A stretch of DNA of 64,000 bases from Elusimicrobiales bacterium (GCA_031082205.1 JAVHLJ010000008.1:1-64000); one strand, 5' to 3'; numbered from the stretch's first letter, positions 18,587 through 26,957 are shown. The notes: generated by a model not told the origin, from the letters alone. Numbers and translations are program-made.

Positions 18587-19246
18587 ATGAGCGAGGTCTG
18601 GGACAAGAAAGATTACGTCGACCGCTACAACGACATCTACGCCCCCGGCGAGAAGGAACTGATGGCGGCGGCCGACCTGCTGGAGCTCAACGCCGACGAC
18701 GACCTCGTGGATTTCGGCTGCGGCAAGGGCGACTTCATCGCCTCCACGCTGCGGCTGGTGCGCAGCGTAGTGGGAGTGGATTCCTCCCCCCACCAGATCG
18801 ACGAGGCGCGCCGCCGCTTCAAGAACGAGCCGCACGTCGAGATACTGGAATCGGCCTTCCTCGATTTCAACCCGAAAGGCCGGGCGTTCACCAAAGGGTT
18901 TTCGAGGAAAGCGCTGCACCACCTGACAGACGAAGAGAAGAAGGAGTTCTTCGCCAGAATAGGCCCGGGCTTCGCCAAGGGCGCGCTTTTCCTGGTCGAG
19001 GACGCCATATTCAATTTCCCGCGCGCCGAACTGGACGCGAGGTGGGACCGTCTGATGTCCGACGCCGCCGATTTCTACGGCGGGGAATGGGAGCGCAAGA
19101 AAGAGGACGTCATCCGCACGTTCAAGGACGAGTTCGCCACCGGCGAGCCGGAATGGCTGGAGGCCCTGGAGGCCGGCGGTTTCAAGAAATTGCGGCTGGA
19201 GCGGCGGGCCAGTTTCTACGGGCTTCTGCTCGCGCAAAAAAAGTGA
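18587..19246 (+). CDS. Class I SAM-dependent methyltransferase
   Basis: 219 aa. Motif I is LVDFGCGKGDFIAS near residue 40, motif II is VVGVDSSPHQIDEA near 62, and ALHHLTDEEKKEFF near 108 is the usual post-III loop. The ATG abuts the stop of the M20 peptidase gene. Its end overlaps a possible GTG start of the radical SAM gene (GTGA at 19243-19246). The acceptor is not visible. Its fixed position between peptidase, radical SAM and ATP-grasp genes suggests it methylates an intermediate of that pathway. Confidence 0.85.
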   Translation: MSEVWDKKDYVDRYNDIYAPGEKELMAAADLLELNADDDLVDFGCGKGDFIASTLRLVRSVVGVDSSPHQIDEARRRFKNEPHVEILESAFLDFNPKGRAFTKGFSRKALHHLTDEEKKEFFARIGPGFAKGALFLVEDAIFNFPRAELDARWDRLMSDAADFYGGEWERKKEDVIRTFKDEFATGEPEWLEALEAGGFKKLRLERRASFYGLLLAQKK

Positions 19247-19257
19247 CGGCGCCGGAT

Positions 19258-20214
19258 ATGTCCGAAGAAAAGGAGATAGAACTTTTCACGCCCGGCTGCC
19301 TCGGCACCTGCTGGTACGGAAAATATCACTACTTCGAGCCCTGGGCCGGCTGCGGGCACGACTGCCCCTACTGCTACGCCAGGTTCCGCGCGCCGGTCAA
19401 AGTTTCCTTGTCCCGCCTCGGGACTCCGTTCGAGGAACCGAGGACGCTTTATCCCGAAGAAGAACTCCTTCGCCGGACCGCCGAGAGGGCGGCTTCCGGG
19501 GAAATTTCCATCCTGAAGTTGTGCCGCTACACCGACATCTTCACCCCCTCCTTCGTAGGGAGCGGATTAAGCCTTAAACTCCTCGACGCGCTGACCGGCC
19601 CCGCCTCCCGGATCTCCCGGGTGATAATAACTACCAAGGGGCTGCCCGACAAGGACATCATCGACCTGATACGCTCCCGGCCGGCGAAGTTCTCATACAA
19701 CGCGGCGGTACGCCCGGGGACAGCGGTCTCTTTCGACCGGGCCCTGCTGCCCGCCGGGGAGCGCCTGGCGGCCGCGGCGGCCATACAGGCCGGAGGCGTC
19801 CTGACCACCGTACACATGGACCCGTTCGTTCCCGGCTTCGACGACGAGTCCGCCGCGCTCAAGCCGTTCCTCGAAGGCCTGAAGAAGCTGGGCCTGAACC
19901 GGGTCATGTTCTCTTACCTGCTGCTTTCCGGTGAAATGGCGGCGCCGCTGGAAAAGGAACTGCCGCCGGCAGTTTTCGCCGCGCTCAAGGATAATTACGA
20001 CCTGGCCGAAAGCCGCCAGTACCTGCCCAGACAGGCAGATACCGTCTACTGGGCCATAAGGCCGGAGGTCAAGCGGGCGTCGGTGGAGAAGACCGCGGCC
20101 ATGCTGAACGACATGGGCTTCGATTTCGTCCTCTGTTCGCTGAAGAACACGCCGGGCCTGGACACCACAAAGTTCAAGGGCACAAAACTCTGCGACGGCA
20201 AGTTCTATGCCTAG
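19258..20214 (+). CDS. Radical SAM protein, SPL-like
   Basis: 318 aa from the ATG at 19258; a GTG at 19243 that overlaps the upstream stop would add five residues and is almost as good. The cluster motif is Cys32-x3-Cys36-x2-Cys39 (CGHDCPYCYAR). The CxYCYAR form and the mid-protein ITTKGLPDKDIIDL resemble spore-photoproduct-lyase-like and uncharacterised Radical_SAM proteins. Two further Cys (14, 18) lie ahead of the core. No SPASM extension is present. The last 8 bases overlap the ATP-grasp gene. The substrate is unknown. Confidence 0.85.
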   Translation: MSEEKEIELFTPGCLGTCWYGKYHYFEPWAGCGHDCPYCYARFRAPVKVSLSRLGTPFEEPRTLYPEEELLRRTAERAASGEISILKLCRYTDIFTPSFVGSGLSLKLLDALTGPASRISRVIITTKGLPDKDIIDLIRSRPAKFSYNAAVRPGTAVSFDRALLPAGERLAAAAAIQAGGVLTTVHMDPFVPGFDDESAALKPFLEGLKKLGLNRVMFSYLLLSGEMAAPLEKELPPAVFAALKDNYDLAESRQYLPRQADTVYWAIRPEVKRASVEKTAAMLNDMGFDFVLCSLKNTPGLDTTKFKGTKLCDGKFYA

Positions 20215-21451
20215 GCTCTGGGCGCCTAATATAGAAGAAGTCCTGCCGGAGAACGACGTAAACTACAAGTCCGTATTCGTTCCCAAGACGCTGGAGATCT
20301 TCCCCCGTTATCTGCTCTGCCTTTCCCCCGGTGACCGAATACTTTCCCCTCGCCCCCTGCCGGAGGGGTTCTGCGCGTATATCGCCCGTGTCTCCGGCCT
20401 GGGTCCGGTGACATCCTGGCTGATGGAAGTAAAAGGCGGATCCGATCCGTACTCGCTCGCCGAATCGACGCTCGCCGACACGGACGTGATGCGTCAGCTC
20501 AAAGTGATGGGCCGGTCCGGCGGCTGGACCCTGGAGCCATTCATCGAATCCCCCCGGATATTACGACTTTCAAGGGAAACCGGCATCCCCACCGACAAGA
20601 CCAGGCCGGACCTGGTCCTCAACGGTACAGTGACCCGCTTCAACGACAAGGGCTATTTCAAGGACTTCGCAAATAGGCTGGGAGTCGCGACGGTGCCGGG
20701 ATATATCGCGGATTCGATGCCGGCGCTGGAAAAGGCCATAGGCCTTACGACAGGAGGCCATGAGGGGCGCGCGATGCTCCGGAAGACGCTATACGGCGGC
20801 GGACTGGGCAATCTCAGCGGCACACCGGGATCGTTGCTGGAAGAAATACAGATCTGGTACAACGGGGGACGCGTGCTCATCGAGCCTTTCCTGCCGCCGC
20901 ATTCGGTGGCCGGCTCGCTGGCGGCGGTGACGGCGGACGGCGTGAGGTTCCGCGGCGTGGACATCCAGACCTTCGCCGACGGGAAATGGACCGGCTTCGA
21001 CTTCCCCCACCCGGACGCGGCCCTCGCGCGCCGGATAGAAGAACTGACGCTCAGGCTGGCGGAAGCCGCGGCCGCGGAAGGGGCCAGGGGATACCTGAAC
21101 TTCGACTGGGCCTGCTCCGGGGGAGAGCCGCTCTCGCTCGAGTGTAATATGCGCAACAACGGCTTCGCCTATGTGCTTGACTTCGCAGAGGGCTATTTCG
21201 GCGGCCCGCGGCTGATACGCTACCGCGAAGGAGTAAAAACGCGGGCAAAGGATACGCGGGATATCGTGGAAGCGCTCTCCTCCGTAACGGCAGGGGGCCG
21301 GCCGCTGTTGATAGCCGAACGGGGGCAGGAGGAAGGCGCGGTCATCATGACCCCGCCGCTGCGCGGCGCCTGCTCCATCGCCATCTTCGGCAAAACGCAC
21401 GACTACATAAAAGAGGCCACTCTTAAACTGGCCGAGGAGGCCGGCCTATGA
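20207..21451 (+). CDS. ATP-grasp ligase with pre-ATP-grasp domain
   Basis: 414 aa. Residues 1-120 resemble the Rossmann-like pre-ATP-grasp domain. From about 130 there is an ATP-grasp fold: DKTRPDLVLNG, the Gly-rich ATP loop KTLYGGGLGNLSG near 198, and the metal-binding LECNMRNNG near 318 (ExNxR pattern). Members of the family couple carboxylates to amines, for example amino acids into dipeptides. An amide or peptide bond-forming role is inferred. It overlaps both neighbours (8 and 4 bases), so expression is coupled with the radical SAM and MFS genes. Confidence 0.82.
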   Translation: MPRLWAPNIEEVLPENDVNYKSVFVPKTLEIFPRYLLCLSPGDRILSPRPLPEGFCAYIARVSGLGPVTSWLMEVKGGSDPYSLAESTLADTDVMRQLKVMGRSGGWTLEPFIESPRILRLSRETGIPTDKTRPDLVLNGTVTRFNDKGYFKDFANRLGVATVPGYIADSMPALEKAIGLTTGGHEGRAMLRKTLYGGGLGNLSGTPGSLLEEIQIWYNGGRVLIEPFLPPHSVAGSLAAVTADGVRFRGVDIQTFADGKWTGFDFPHPDAALARRIEELTLRLAEAAAAEGARGYLNFDWACSGGEPLSLECNMRNNGFAYVLDFAEGYFGGPRLIRYREGVKTRAKDTRDIVEALSSVTAGGRPLLIAERGQEEGAVIMTPPLRGACSIAIFGKTHDYIKEATLKLAEEAGL

Positions 21452-22644
21452 GGGAAAAACTGGCGATAATATTCTCTTTCGTCCTCATCTTCGCTTTCAA
21501 TACCGCGGACAACGCCATCGCCCCCCTGGTAGGCCCGCTGTCGGAAGCTTTCGGCGTCGGCGCCGGGCAGGCGCTGTGGCTGATAACCGCCTGCACCGCG
21601 GGCACGGTGGCCGGCCTGATCGTCGGGCCCGCCGCGCTCAGGGCGCTGCATCCCGCCCGCTTCCTGCTGCTCTCGGCCGCCGCGCTGGCCGCGACGCAGG
21701 CCCTCTTCGCCTTATCGTCGTCCTTCGCCGCGGCGCTCCTCTTCAGGTCCATATCCGGCCTGGGCGCGGGATTCGCCGCGGTCTTCATGTGGCGGCTGGC
21801 TTTTCACGGGCTTTCCAAACCCGCAATGCCGACGATGCTGGCGGTGCTGATGTCGGCCAGGCCGCTGGCCACGGCGATAGGCGTGCCGCTGGCCGCGCTG
21901 GGAGCCTGGAAGATGAGCTGGCAGACTCCGGTCTGGGCGGTCGCGGCCCTCACCGCCGCCGGGGGACTGGCCCTCTATTTTTCCATGCCGGCGGCCGCCG
22001 CGGAACAGCCTGACGAAAGACCAAAAAGCCTGTTAGGCACCTACGCCTCGGCGCTCTCGGTGCCGCACGCCTTAACCTATTACGCGGGATTCACCGTTAA
22101 CCGCATGGCCTACTTCGGCTTCTACGCCTTCTGCGGGGTGTGGTTCGACGGGCATTACGGCCTGGACCTCAAAAGCATAGGGCTGGCGCTGCTGATCATC
22201 GGGCTCGCCGAGGCGCTTGTGAACTTCGCCACACCCGCGATCATAAAGCGGCTCGGTCACAGGCCCGTTTTCACCATCTCGCTCGGCGCATCGGGCGTCC
22301 TGCTGCCGCTGTTCATATTCGGCCGTCTGCCGCTGCCGGCCGCCATAGCGCTCATCGCCCTGTTCATGCTGCTCGACCGGGTCTACTCGATGGCGCTGGT
22401 GATGACCATCCCGGACATGTTCCCGCACACCGGCGACAAGACGGCCTTCGGCTCGCTCAACACGCTGACAGCCTGGGGCGGTCTTATGATCATCTCCTGG
22501 TTCCAGGGCGCTTTTCTAGGGAAGATAGGAATGACGGGCATCGAGGCCGCGCTCATCGCCGCTTTCCTGGCAGGCTCCGCGATGCTGTATCTGGTCCAGA
22601 AGCGCACCGTACTCCGCGAGCCGGCCCCGGCGGCCCCGCGATAG
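21448..22644 (+). CDS. MFS transporter, last gene of the ligase operon
   Basis: 398 aa, 12 predicted membrane helices, split by a loop near residue 190 (EQPDERPKS). The N-terminal half has the pattern of drug or metabolite exporters (AFNTADNAIAPLVGPL...). It starts inside the ATGA overlap with the ATP-grasp gene. Export of the operon's product is the simplest reading, but MFS polarity cannot be read from sequence. Confidence 0.88.
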   Translation: MREKLAIIFSFVLIFAFNTADNAIAPLVGPLSEAFGVGAGQALWLITACTAGTVAGLIVGPAALRALHPARFLLLSAAALAATQALFALSSSFAAALLFRSISGLGAGFAAVFMWRLAFHGLSKPAMPTMLAVLMSARPLATAIGVPLAALGAWKMSWQTPVWAVAALTAAGGLALYFSMPAAAAEQPDERPKSLLGTYASALSVPHALTYYAGFTVNRMAYFGFYAFCGVWFDGHYGLDLKSIGLALLIIGLAEALVNFATPAIIKRLGHRPVFTISLGASGVLLPLFIFGRLPLPAAIALIALFMLLDRVYSMALVMTIPDMFPHTGDKTAFGSLNTLTAWGGLMIISWFQGAFLGKIGMTGIEAALIAAFLAGSAMLYLVQKRTVLREPAPAAPR

Positions 22645-22649
22645 CGCCC

Positions 22650-23537
22650 CTATAAAGAAAAAAGAGAGCTCTTAAGTTCCTCTGAAGCCCGAACTTCGGA
22701 CCAGGAGCTCATTTCAGAGAGAGAAACTCCCCTTTCGGCGATACTTTCCACCGCCAGGAGCCCGATAAGGTATCCCACCCGGGACGGCAGGCCGCGATAA
22801 CTCCTTCCCCCGTTGAAGATATCCGCCAGGTCCGCGGCCGAAGTCGAAAACAGCGCCGGGGATAATATTTCAAAGAATTCCTTGAACGCGCCGTCCCCGG
22901 CCCCGGCCAGCTCGTCGTCCATCAATATTTCCGCGTCGGTCGCGCCAGGACAGAAAACCCTGGAGGCGATTACGGCCAGGCCTTCGGCCCACAACCATAT
23001 CAGCACCGTCTTTCCGGGCGACTGCCATATCCCCGATTTTTCCCCGTGATAGAGGTGGAACATCTCGTGCGCGGCGGTCAGGCGCAGTTCCCTGTCCCTC
23101 GCGGCGGCGTCGCGGTATCTCTCCGCGATAAAATACTCTACGCCGAAACCGGCGACGGCTTTTCCGCCGATCAGCTTTTCGCGCCCGTTGAATCTGCGCA
23201 GCGAGGGCATGGCGACAAGGGTCATCCCATTACGGCAGCCCGGGAACATCGAGAAGAACTCTTCCGATAACCCCCGCAGGGCCGCCCCCGCGTAACCAAA
23301 AGCCTCCCCCATCGCGTCGCGCTTCTCATAATACTTTTCCGCGATCGCCGACGCGGCTTTCAGCCGCCTCTCCCCGGCGGGGATATCGTCGAACACCAGC
23401 GCCTCGTAATACTCCCGGTTCGGGGACACCACCTCCCGCATAAAAGAAAGAGCCCGCTCTTCCGGCGCGCTCTCCGCGGCAATGCCGGCCCAGCGGGCGA
23501 AATCATCCCCCAGCGAAATTATTTCGACGGAGCCCAT
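22650..23537 (-). CDS. Predicted HExxH zinc protease (DUF2268-like)
   Basis: 295 aa. His157-Glu158-x-x-His161 (AHEMFHLYH) is followed 24 residues later by Glu185 in WAEGLAVIAS, the expected third ligand of a gluzincin. GLSEEFFSMFPGC and TLVAMPSLRRFNG upstream are like DUF2268-type zinc proteases. No signal peptide or membrane segment is seen, so it is probably cytoplasmic. It starts 4 bases after the stop of the 35-residue membrane peptide and is the last gene of the operon headed by the sigma-54-like factor. That points to a role in the same regulated programme. Confidence 0.72.
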   Translation of the reverse strand: MGSVEIISLGDDFARWAGIAAESAPEERALSFMREVVSPNREYYEALVFDDIPAGERRLKAASAIAEKYYEKRDAMGEAFGYAGAALRGLSEEFFSMFPGCRNGMTLVAMPSLRRFNGREKLIGGKAVAGFGVEYFIAERYRDAAARDRELRLTAAHEMFHLYHGEKSGIWQSPGKTVLIWLWAEGLAVIASRVFCPGATDAEILMDDELAGAGDGAFKEFFEILSPALFSTSAADLADIFNGGRSYRGLPSRVGYLIGLLAVESIAERGVSLSEMSSWSEVRASEELKSSLFSL

Positions 23538-23541
23538 GGTT

Positions 23542-23649
23542 TCAGAACAAGTCGTATTTCTCCACCACGAAAGCCAGCATGGCCGACGCGAAAGCGGAAA
23601 TCACGAACGCTATCCCTATCGAATAAATGTACACCAAGCTCTCAGGCAT
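23542..23649 (-). CDS. 35-residue single-pass membrane peptide
   Basis: ATG at 23649, stop TGA at 23544-23542. The product starts MPESLVYIYS, has one hydrophobic helix (residues 7-27: YIYSIGIAFVISAFASAMLA) and ends EKYDLF. GGGAG lies 4 bases before the ATG. It fills the gap between the lipoprotein gene and the protease gene with only 4 spare bases before the protease ATG. This spacing, plus the clean helix, supports real translation. The short size explains why ordinary gene callers may miss it. Function unknown; it could be a regulator or small subunit of a membrane complex. Confidence 0.62.
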   Translation of the reverse strand: MPESLVYIYSIGIAFVISAFASAMLAFVVEKYDLF

Positions 23650-23689
23650 ATCGCTCCCGACACTCGACAACTCGCCGGCATCCAAAGGC

Positions 23690-24112
23690 CTATTTCTTCG
23701 GCTCGACCTTGTAGCGGCGATGGTCCACTATGGAGGTCTTCTTGTAGAGGCCGCCGACGTAGACAGGAGTGAAGATCCCTATCTTGGTGGTCTGCGGGAC
23801 TATGATGCTCTTTTTGAGCGTCAGGGTCCCGCTGCCGGCGGTCAGGTCGTAGCGCTCGGAGTCGATGAACCGGTCGGCGCCGGAGGCGTCCTCGTTCTGT
23901 ATGACCAGGGAGAGCGTGCCTTTTCCGCTCTTCAGGGTGTATTCGACGGCGACGTCCACGTCCAGCCTGTCGTCCACGCGGATGACGGCGTCCTTGGCTG
24001 GTTTTATTGAAACTATCTTCACCGAGCCCTGCTCGGGGCCGGCGGTGCAGCCCGCCAGCAGCATGGCCGCGGCGGCGGCCGCGATGAAACCGGTAACCTT
24101 ATCGTTCTTCAT
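23690..24112 (-). CDS. Small lipoprotein of unknown function
   Basis: 140 aa with a lipoprotein signal (hydrophobic 8-20, lipobox LLAGC with Cys21). The mature part is a single beta-rich domain (VKIVSIKPAKDAVIRVDDRLDVDVAVEY...) like a periplasmic immunoglobulin-type fold. AAGGAG sits 5 bases before the ATG. It is 30 bases downstream of the sigma-54-like gene and reads in the same direction, so it is probably in the same operon and sigma-54 controlled. Confidence 0.75.
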   Translation of the reverse strand: MKNDKVTGFIAAAAAAMLLAGCTAGPEQGSVKIVSIKPAKDAVIRVDDRLDVDVAVEYTLKSGKGTLSLVIQNEDASGADRFIDSERYDLTAGSGTLTLKKSIIVPQTTKIGIFTPVYVGGLYKKTSIVDHRRYKVEPKK

Positions 24113-24142
24113 TTGTTCTCCTTAAAATACCTCTTCAAAATC

Positions 24143-25195
24143 TCAGCGCGCGCCGGAGCAGGCTATGGCCATGTCCTTGCGGTACTGGGTTATGGAGCGG
24201 CGCGAGAGGTCCACGCCGTGGCGGTCGCGCAGTTCCGAGCGGAGCTTTTCGTCGCTGAAGGCGGGATGCTGTTCGGCTATGGCGCAGAGACGCTCCAGGT
24301 TGACCTTCTTGGAACTGGGCAGCAGCGTGACCATAGGGGCTTCCATGCCCCAGGGCATCCGTATGGACTTGTTGGAGACCAGGCGGTTGAGCACGCTGGG
24401 GTGCACTTCGAGATTTTTCGCCAGCGTCTTCTGCGAGAGAGGGCGGCGGCGGCCGGGCTCGCCGGTGCGCAGGTAGTCGGCCTGCACGCTGACGAGTATC
24501 TCGAGGGCGCGGTAGAGGGTGGATTTGCGTTTCTCGGCGAACTCTACGCGCTTGAGCACCTTTTCGACGCCGTCGCGCTCGGACAGCGGCATGTCGCGCA
24601 TCATCTCGGTCAGCTTATCGTTGTCCACCTTATAGCTGCCCTTCCAGATCTCGCGGTGGAAGAAGGCCAGCACCGGGATGCCGTCCTCCAGGTCGATGCC
24701 GGCGACCGCGCTGAAGACGGCCGATTCCGGCCCCTCGGCGGGAGCCTCGAACTCGGCCTGCATATAGACGCGGTTGACGAAGTCGCGCAGGCGGGCGGAG
24801 TCCTCCGCGGAGATGCCGCATTCGCGGGCGCGGGCGGCGTCGCTCATCGCGGCGTCCTTGAGGAAATAATTCTCGAAGTTCTCCTGGCCTATGCCCTGTA
24901 TGAGCGCCACCAGGTCGCCCTTACCGTCGGCCAGCTCGGGCAGTTCGCCCGCGGACAATTTCATGCCGCGGCCGGCGTTGCGCAGCGCGGCGTAACGGGC
25001 GGCCGGGTACTCGGAGACGCGCAGCGCTCCGGAGGTCTTGAGCAGCTGGAAGAAGCGGTTGCCCTCCAGCGCGGCCAGCTGTTTTTCAAATTCCTCTTCG
25101 CTGAGTCCCGCCAGCTGCGCCAGTTTCAGCGCGCCCATGAGGGCCGCCGATGTCCTGGCGCCTGTCGAAAATCCTATTCTTCCCATCCTGGCCAT
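24143..25195 (-). CDS. Short, divergent sigma-54 (RpoN-like) factor
   Basis: 350 aa against 420-500 for ordinary RpoN. The last 20 residues hold a recognisable RpoN box, SRRSITQYRKD (canonical ARRTVAKYRE), which reads the -24 element. Residues 249-280 (RPLSQKTLAKNLEVHPS...SNKSIRMPWG) match the HTH of the core-binding/DNA-binding region (canonical RPLTLKDIAE..HESTVSRVTSNK). Residues 20-55 resemble a reduced region I, which contacts activators. The acidic region II is missing. GGAGA lies just before the ATG. A near-consensus sigma-54 promoter 64 bases upstream suggests autoregulation, and a GAFTGA activator is encoded divergently. Confidence 0.8.
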   Translation of the reverse strand: MARMGRIGFSTGARTSAALMGALKLAQLAGLSEEEFEKQLAALEGNRFFQLLKTSGALRVSEYPAARYAALRNAGRGMKLSAGELPELADGKGDLVALIQGIGQENFENYFLKDAAMSDAARARECGISAEDSARLRDFVNRVYMQAEFEAPAEGPESAVFSAVAGIDLEDGIPVLAFFHREIWKGSYKVDNDKLTEMMRDMPLSERDGVEKVLKRVEFAEKRKSTLYRALEILVSVQADYLRTGEPGRRRPLSQKTLAKNLEVHPSVLNRLVSNKSIRMPWGMEAPMVTLLPSSKKVNLERLCAIAEQHPAFSDEKLRSELRDRHGVDLSRRSITQYRKDMAIACSGAR

Positions 25196-25258
25196 ATCGT
25201 CTCCGGTAACTCGAGGTTTCTTGCTATTCTGGGATTATATCCCTTTGGCAAGGAAAGA

Positions 25259-25273
25259 GCAATTTTAATGCCA
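25259..25273 (-). promoter_or_regulatory. Sigma-54 promoter of the sigma factor operon
   Basis: Minus strand: TGGCAT-TAAAA-TTGC, with the invariant GG (25272-25271) and GC (25260-25259) exactly 10 bases apart. Predicted start near 25247 gives a leader of about 50 bases to the ATG at 25195. The core is almost identical to the element at 30174-30188. Confidence 0.8.
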
Positions 25274-25335
25274 TCATTTTTGCGCCCAGACACCGTCGTT
25301 GCCGGGTTTTAATGCCCCAAAGCCCGCATTTTGAG

Positions 25336-25341
25336 TATAAT
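25336..25341 (+). promoter_or_regulatory. -10 box of the response-regulator gene
   Basis: A perfect TATAAT lies 49 bases before the ATG at 25391; the -35 region is poor. This suggests the activator is made from an ordinary sigma-70 promoter while its targets use sigma-54. Confidence 0.45.
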
Positions 25342-25390
25342 ATCCGGGGGTCCTTTTCAAAAGAAAATATCGGTTTTCCAGCGAGAAGAC

Positions 25391-26782
25391 ATGGAAAAAC
25401 TCAATATACTGGTGCTTGAGGACGATAAGCTCGCCCAGAAGATCATGGCCGCGCAGCTTACCGGCCACAAACTGGACATGGCCGGCGACCTGAAAAGCGC
25501 CCTCGGCTACCTGAGCCGGGAGCGCTACGATATAGGCTTCTTCGACCTTATGCTGGGACCGGACGACGATTATTCCGGCCTCAAGGCCATCAAGGCCGCC
25601 GCTGAGAAGGGACTCTATTGCGTGGTGGTCTCCAGTTCGGATTCGGAGGACGTCATCGACCGGGCCTATGAACTGGGCGCCAGGGACTTCTACGCCAAGG
25701 GCAACGAGGAATCCAATGTCGCGGACATAATCCGCAAGTTCGTCCAGAACCGCAGGCTCGACGCCGGCACCGACGTTTTCGAATCGGCCTTCGTGACCGA
25801 GGACGAGGAGACACGCGCGGCCGTGACCGAGGCGCTGCGCTACGCGCCGACGGACCTGCCGGTCATGATACTCGGGCCTTCGGGCACCGGCAAGACCTCG
25901 CTGGCTCGGATCATACACGACCGCTCGGGCAGGCCCGGCTCCTTCGTCGCGATAAACTGCTCGGCCTATACCGAGGACCTGCTCGAGGCCGAGCTGTTCG
26001 GCCACAAGAAGGGCGCTTTCACCGGCGCCGGCGAGGCGCGCAAGGGGCGCCTGCTGGAGGCGCACAAAGGCACGCTTTTCCTCGACGAGATAGGCACGAT
26101 GAGCCCCAATATGCAGATGAAGATGCTCAAGGCCATAGAGGAAAAGACCTTCCACCCGCTGGGCTCGGAGCGGGCCGAGACCTCGGATTTCCGCATAATA
26201 AGCGCCACGCTCGAGGACCCGAAAGAACTTATCGCGCGCGGCAGGATGCGCTTCGACCTGTTCCAGCGCGTGCAGGGCTATACGCTCAAGCTCAAGCCGC
26301 TGGCGGAGCGGCCCGCCGATCTTTTCCCGCTGATACGTCATTTCACCAAGGGCGGCAGGCGGCTCTCGTTCACGGCCGAGGCCAGGGCGATGATGCAGGA
26401 ATACAAATGGCCGGGCAACGCGCGCGAGGTAAAGAAATTCGTGGACCTGGTCTGCTGCGGGCCCGAGGGGCGGATAGACGGCGTCATCGCCGGCCGGCAT
26501 CTCAAGCCGCGCGGCTTCGCCCCCGCCGTCATAGAGGCCGCCCCGGCCTCGCCGGCGGCCGCCGCGCCGCGGCCTGCCTGCGGGGACGGCGACGAACTCT
26601 ACGCGCTGGCGATGAAGGACGGCCTGCAGGCCGCCCTGGACAAGGTCGCCGAGGAGATCATCCTTCGCAATCTCGCCGGCAACGGCGGCAAGCGGACCAA
26701 AACCATGGCAGACCTTAAAATATCGACCCGGATGCTTTATTCCGTGCTGAAGAAGAACGACGACGGGGGAGCCGATGACTGA
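25391..26782 (+). CDS. Sigma-54-dependent response regulator (REC-AAA+-Fis, NtrC type)
   Basis: 463 aa from the ATG at 25391. The receiver domain (1-120) has acidic Glu10/Asp11/Asp12, phosphoacceptor Asp52 (FFDLML) and Lys103. The AAA+ domain has Walker A GPSGTGKT at 162-169, the sigma-54-contacting GAFTGA at 208-213 and Walker B GTLFLDE at 227-233. The end (EEIILRNLAGNGGKRTKTMADLKIS) is a Fis-type HTH. GAFTGA is diagnostic of real sigma-54 activators. It is divergent from the sigma-54-like gene and overlaps the DHp-like gene by 8 bases. Likely targets are the sigma-54 promoters at 25259 and 30174. Confidence 0.95.
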   Translation: MEKLNILVLEDDKLAQKIMAAQLTGHKLDMAGDLKSALGYLSRERYDIGFFDLMLGPDDDYSGLKAIKAAAEKGLYCVVVSSSDSEDVIDRAYELGARDFYAKGNEESNVADIIRKFVQNRRLDAGTDVFESAFVTEDEETRAAVTEALRYAPTDLPVMILGPSGTGKTSLARIIHDRSGRPGSFVAINCSAYTEDLLEAELFGHKKGAFTGAGEARKGRLLEAHKGTLFLDEIGTMSPNMQMKMLKAIEEKTFHPLGSERAETSDFRIISATLEDPKELIARGRMRFDLFQRVQGYTLKLKPLAERPADLFPLIRHFTKGGRRLSFTAEARAMMQEYKWPGNAREVKKFVDLVCCGPEGRIDGVIAGRHLKPRGFAPAVIEAAPASPAAAAPRPACGDGDELYALAMKDGLQAALDKVAEEIILRNLAGNGGKRTKTMADLKISTRMLYSVLKKNDDGGADD

Positions 26783-26957
26783 CGAGAGATCTTCAAAACT
26801 GCTGCATGACCTTCGCTCCAAATGCTCCAGCCTCAAGAGCGCGGCCGAGCTCTACAAGGACTGTTCCCCCGCGGAGAAGAAAGAAATGCTCGCGCTGATG
26901 AAGCAGGCCGCCTTCGAGATATCGGCCGCGCTCGAAAAGCTCGGGTCCGGCGCCTGA
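26775..26957 (+). CDS. Stand-alone DHp/HisKA-like mini protein
   Basis: 60 aa, wholly helical in appearance. The first helix reads LLHDLRSKCSSLKSAAELY, which follows the H-box of histidine kinases (HDLRxPLxSIxxxAELL) with the acceptor at His11. A second amphipathic helix (EKKEMLALMKQAAFEISAALEKL) would close the two-helix hairpin. There is no sensor and no ATPase domain. The ATG lies within the last 8 bases of the response-regulator gene, so the two are made together. It may pass or hold phosphate, or dimerise with a full kinase encoded elsewhere. The His role is inferred. Confidence 0.7.
   Translation: MTDERSSKLLHDLRSKCSSLKSAAELYKDCSPAEKKEMLALMKQAAFEISAALEKLGSGA

Noticed and set aside
17294-19237. 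647-codon minus-strand open frame over the M20 and methyltransferase genes
   Set aside because: Antisense shadow; both plus-strand genes have clear catalytic motifs and tight junctions.
25245-25261. Plus-strand GG-N10-GC (TTTGGCAAGGAAAGAGC) as a sigma-54 promoter for the response regulator
   Set aside because: The -12 half reads AGAGC instead of TTGC; the minus-strand element over the same bases is far better.
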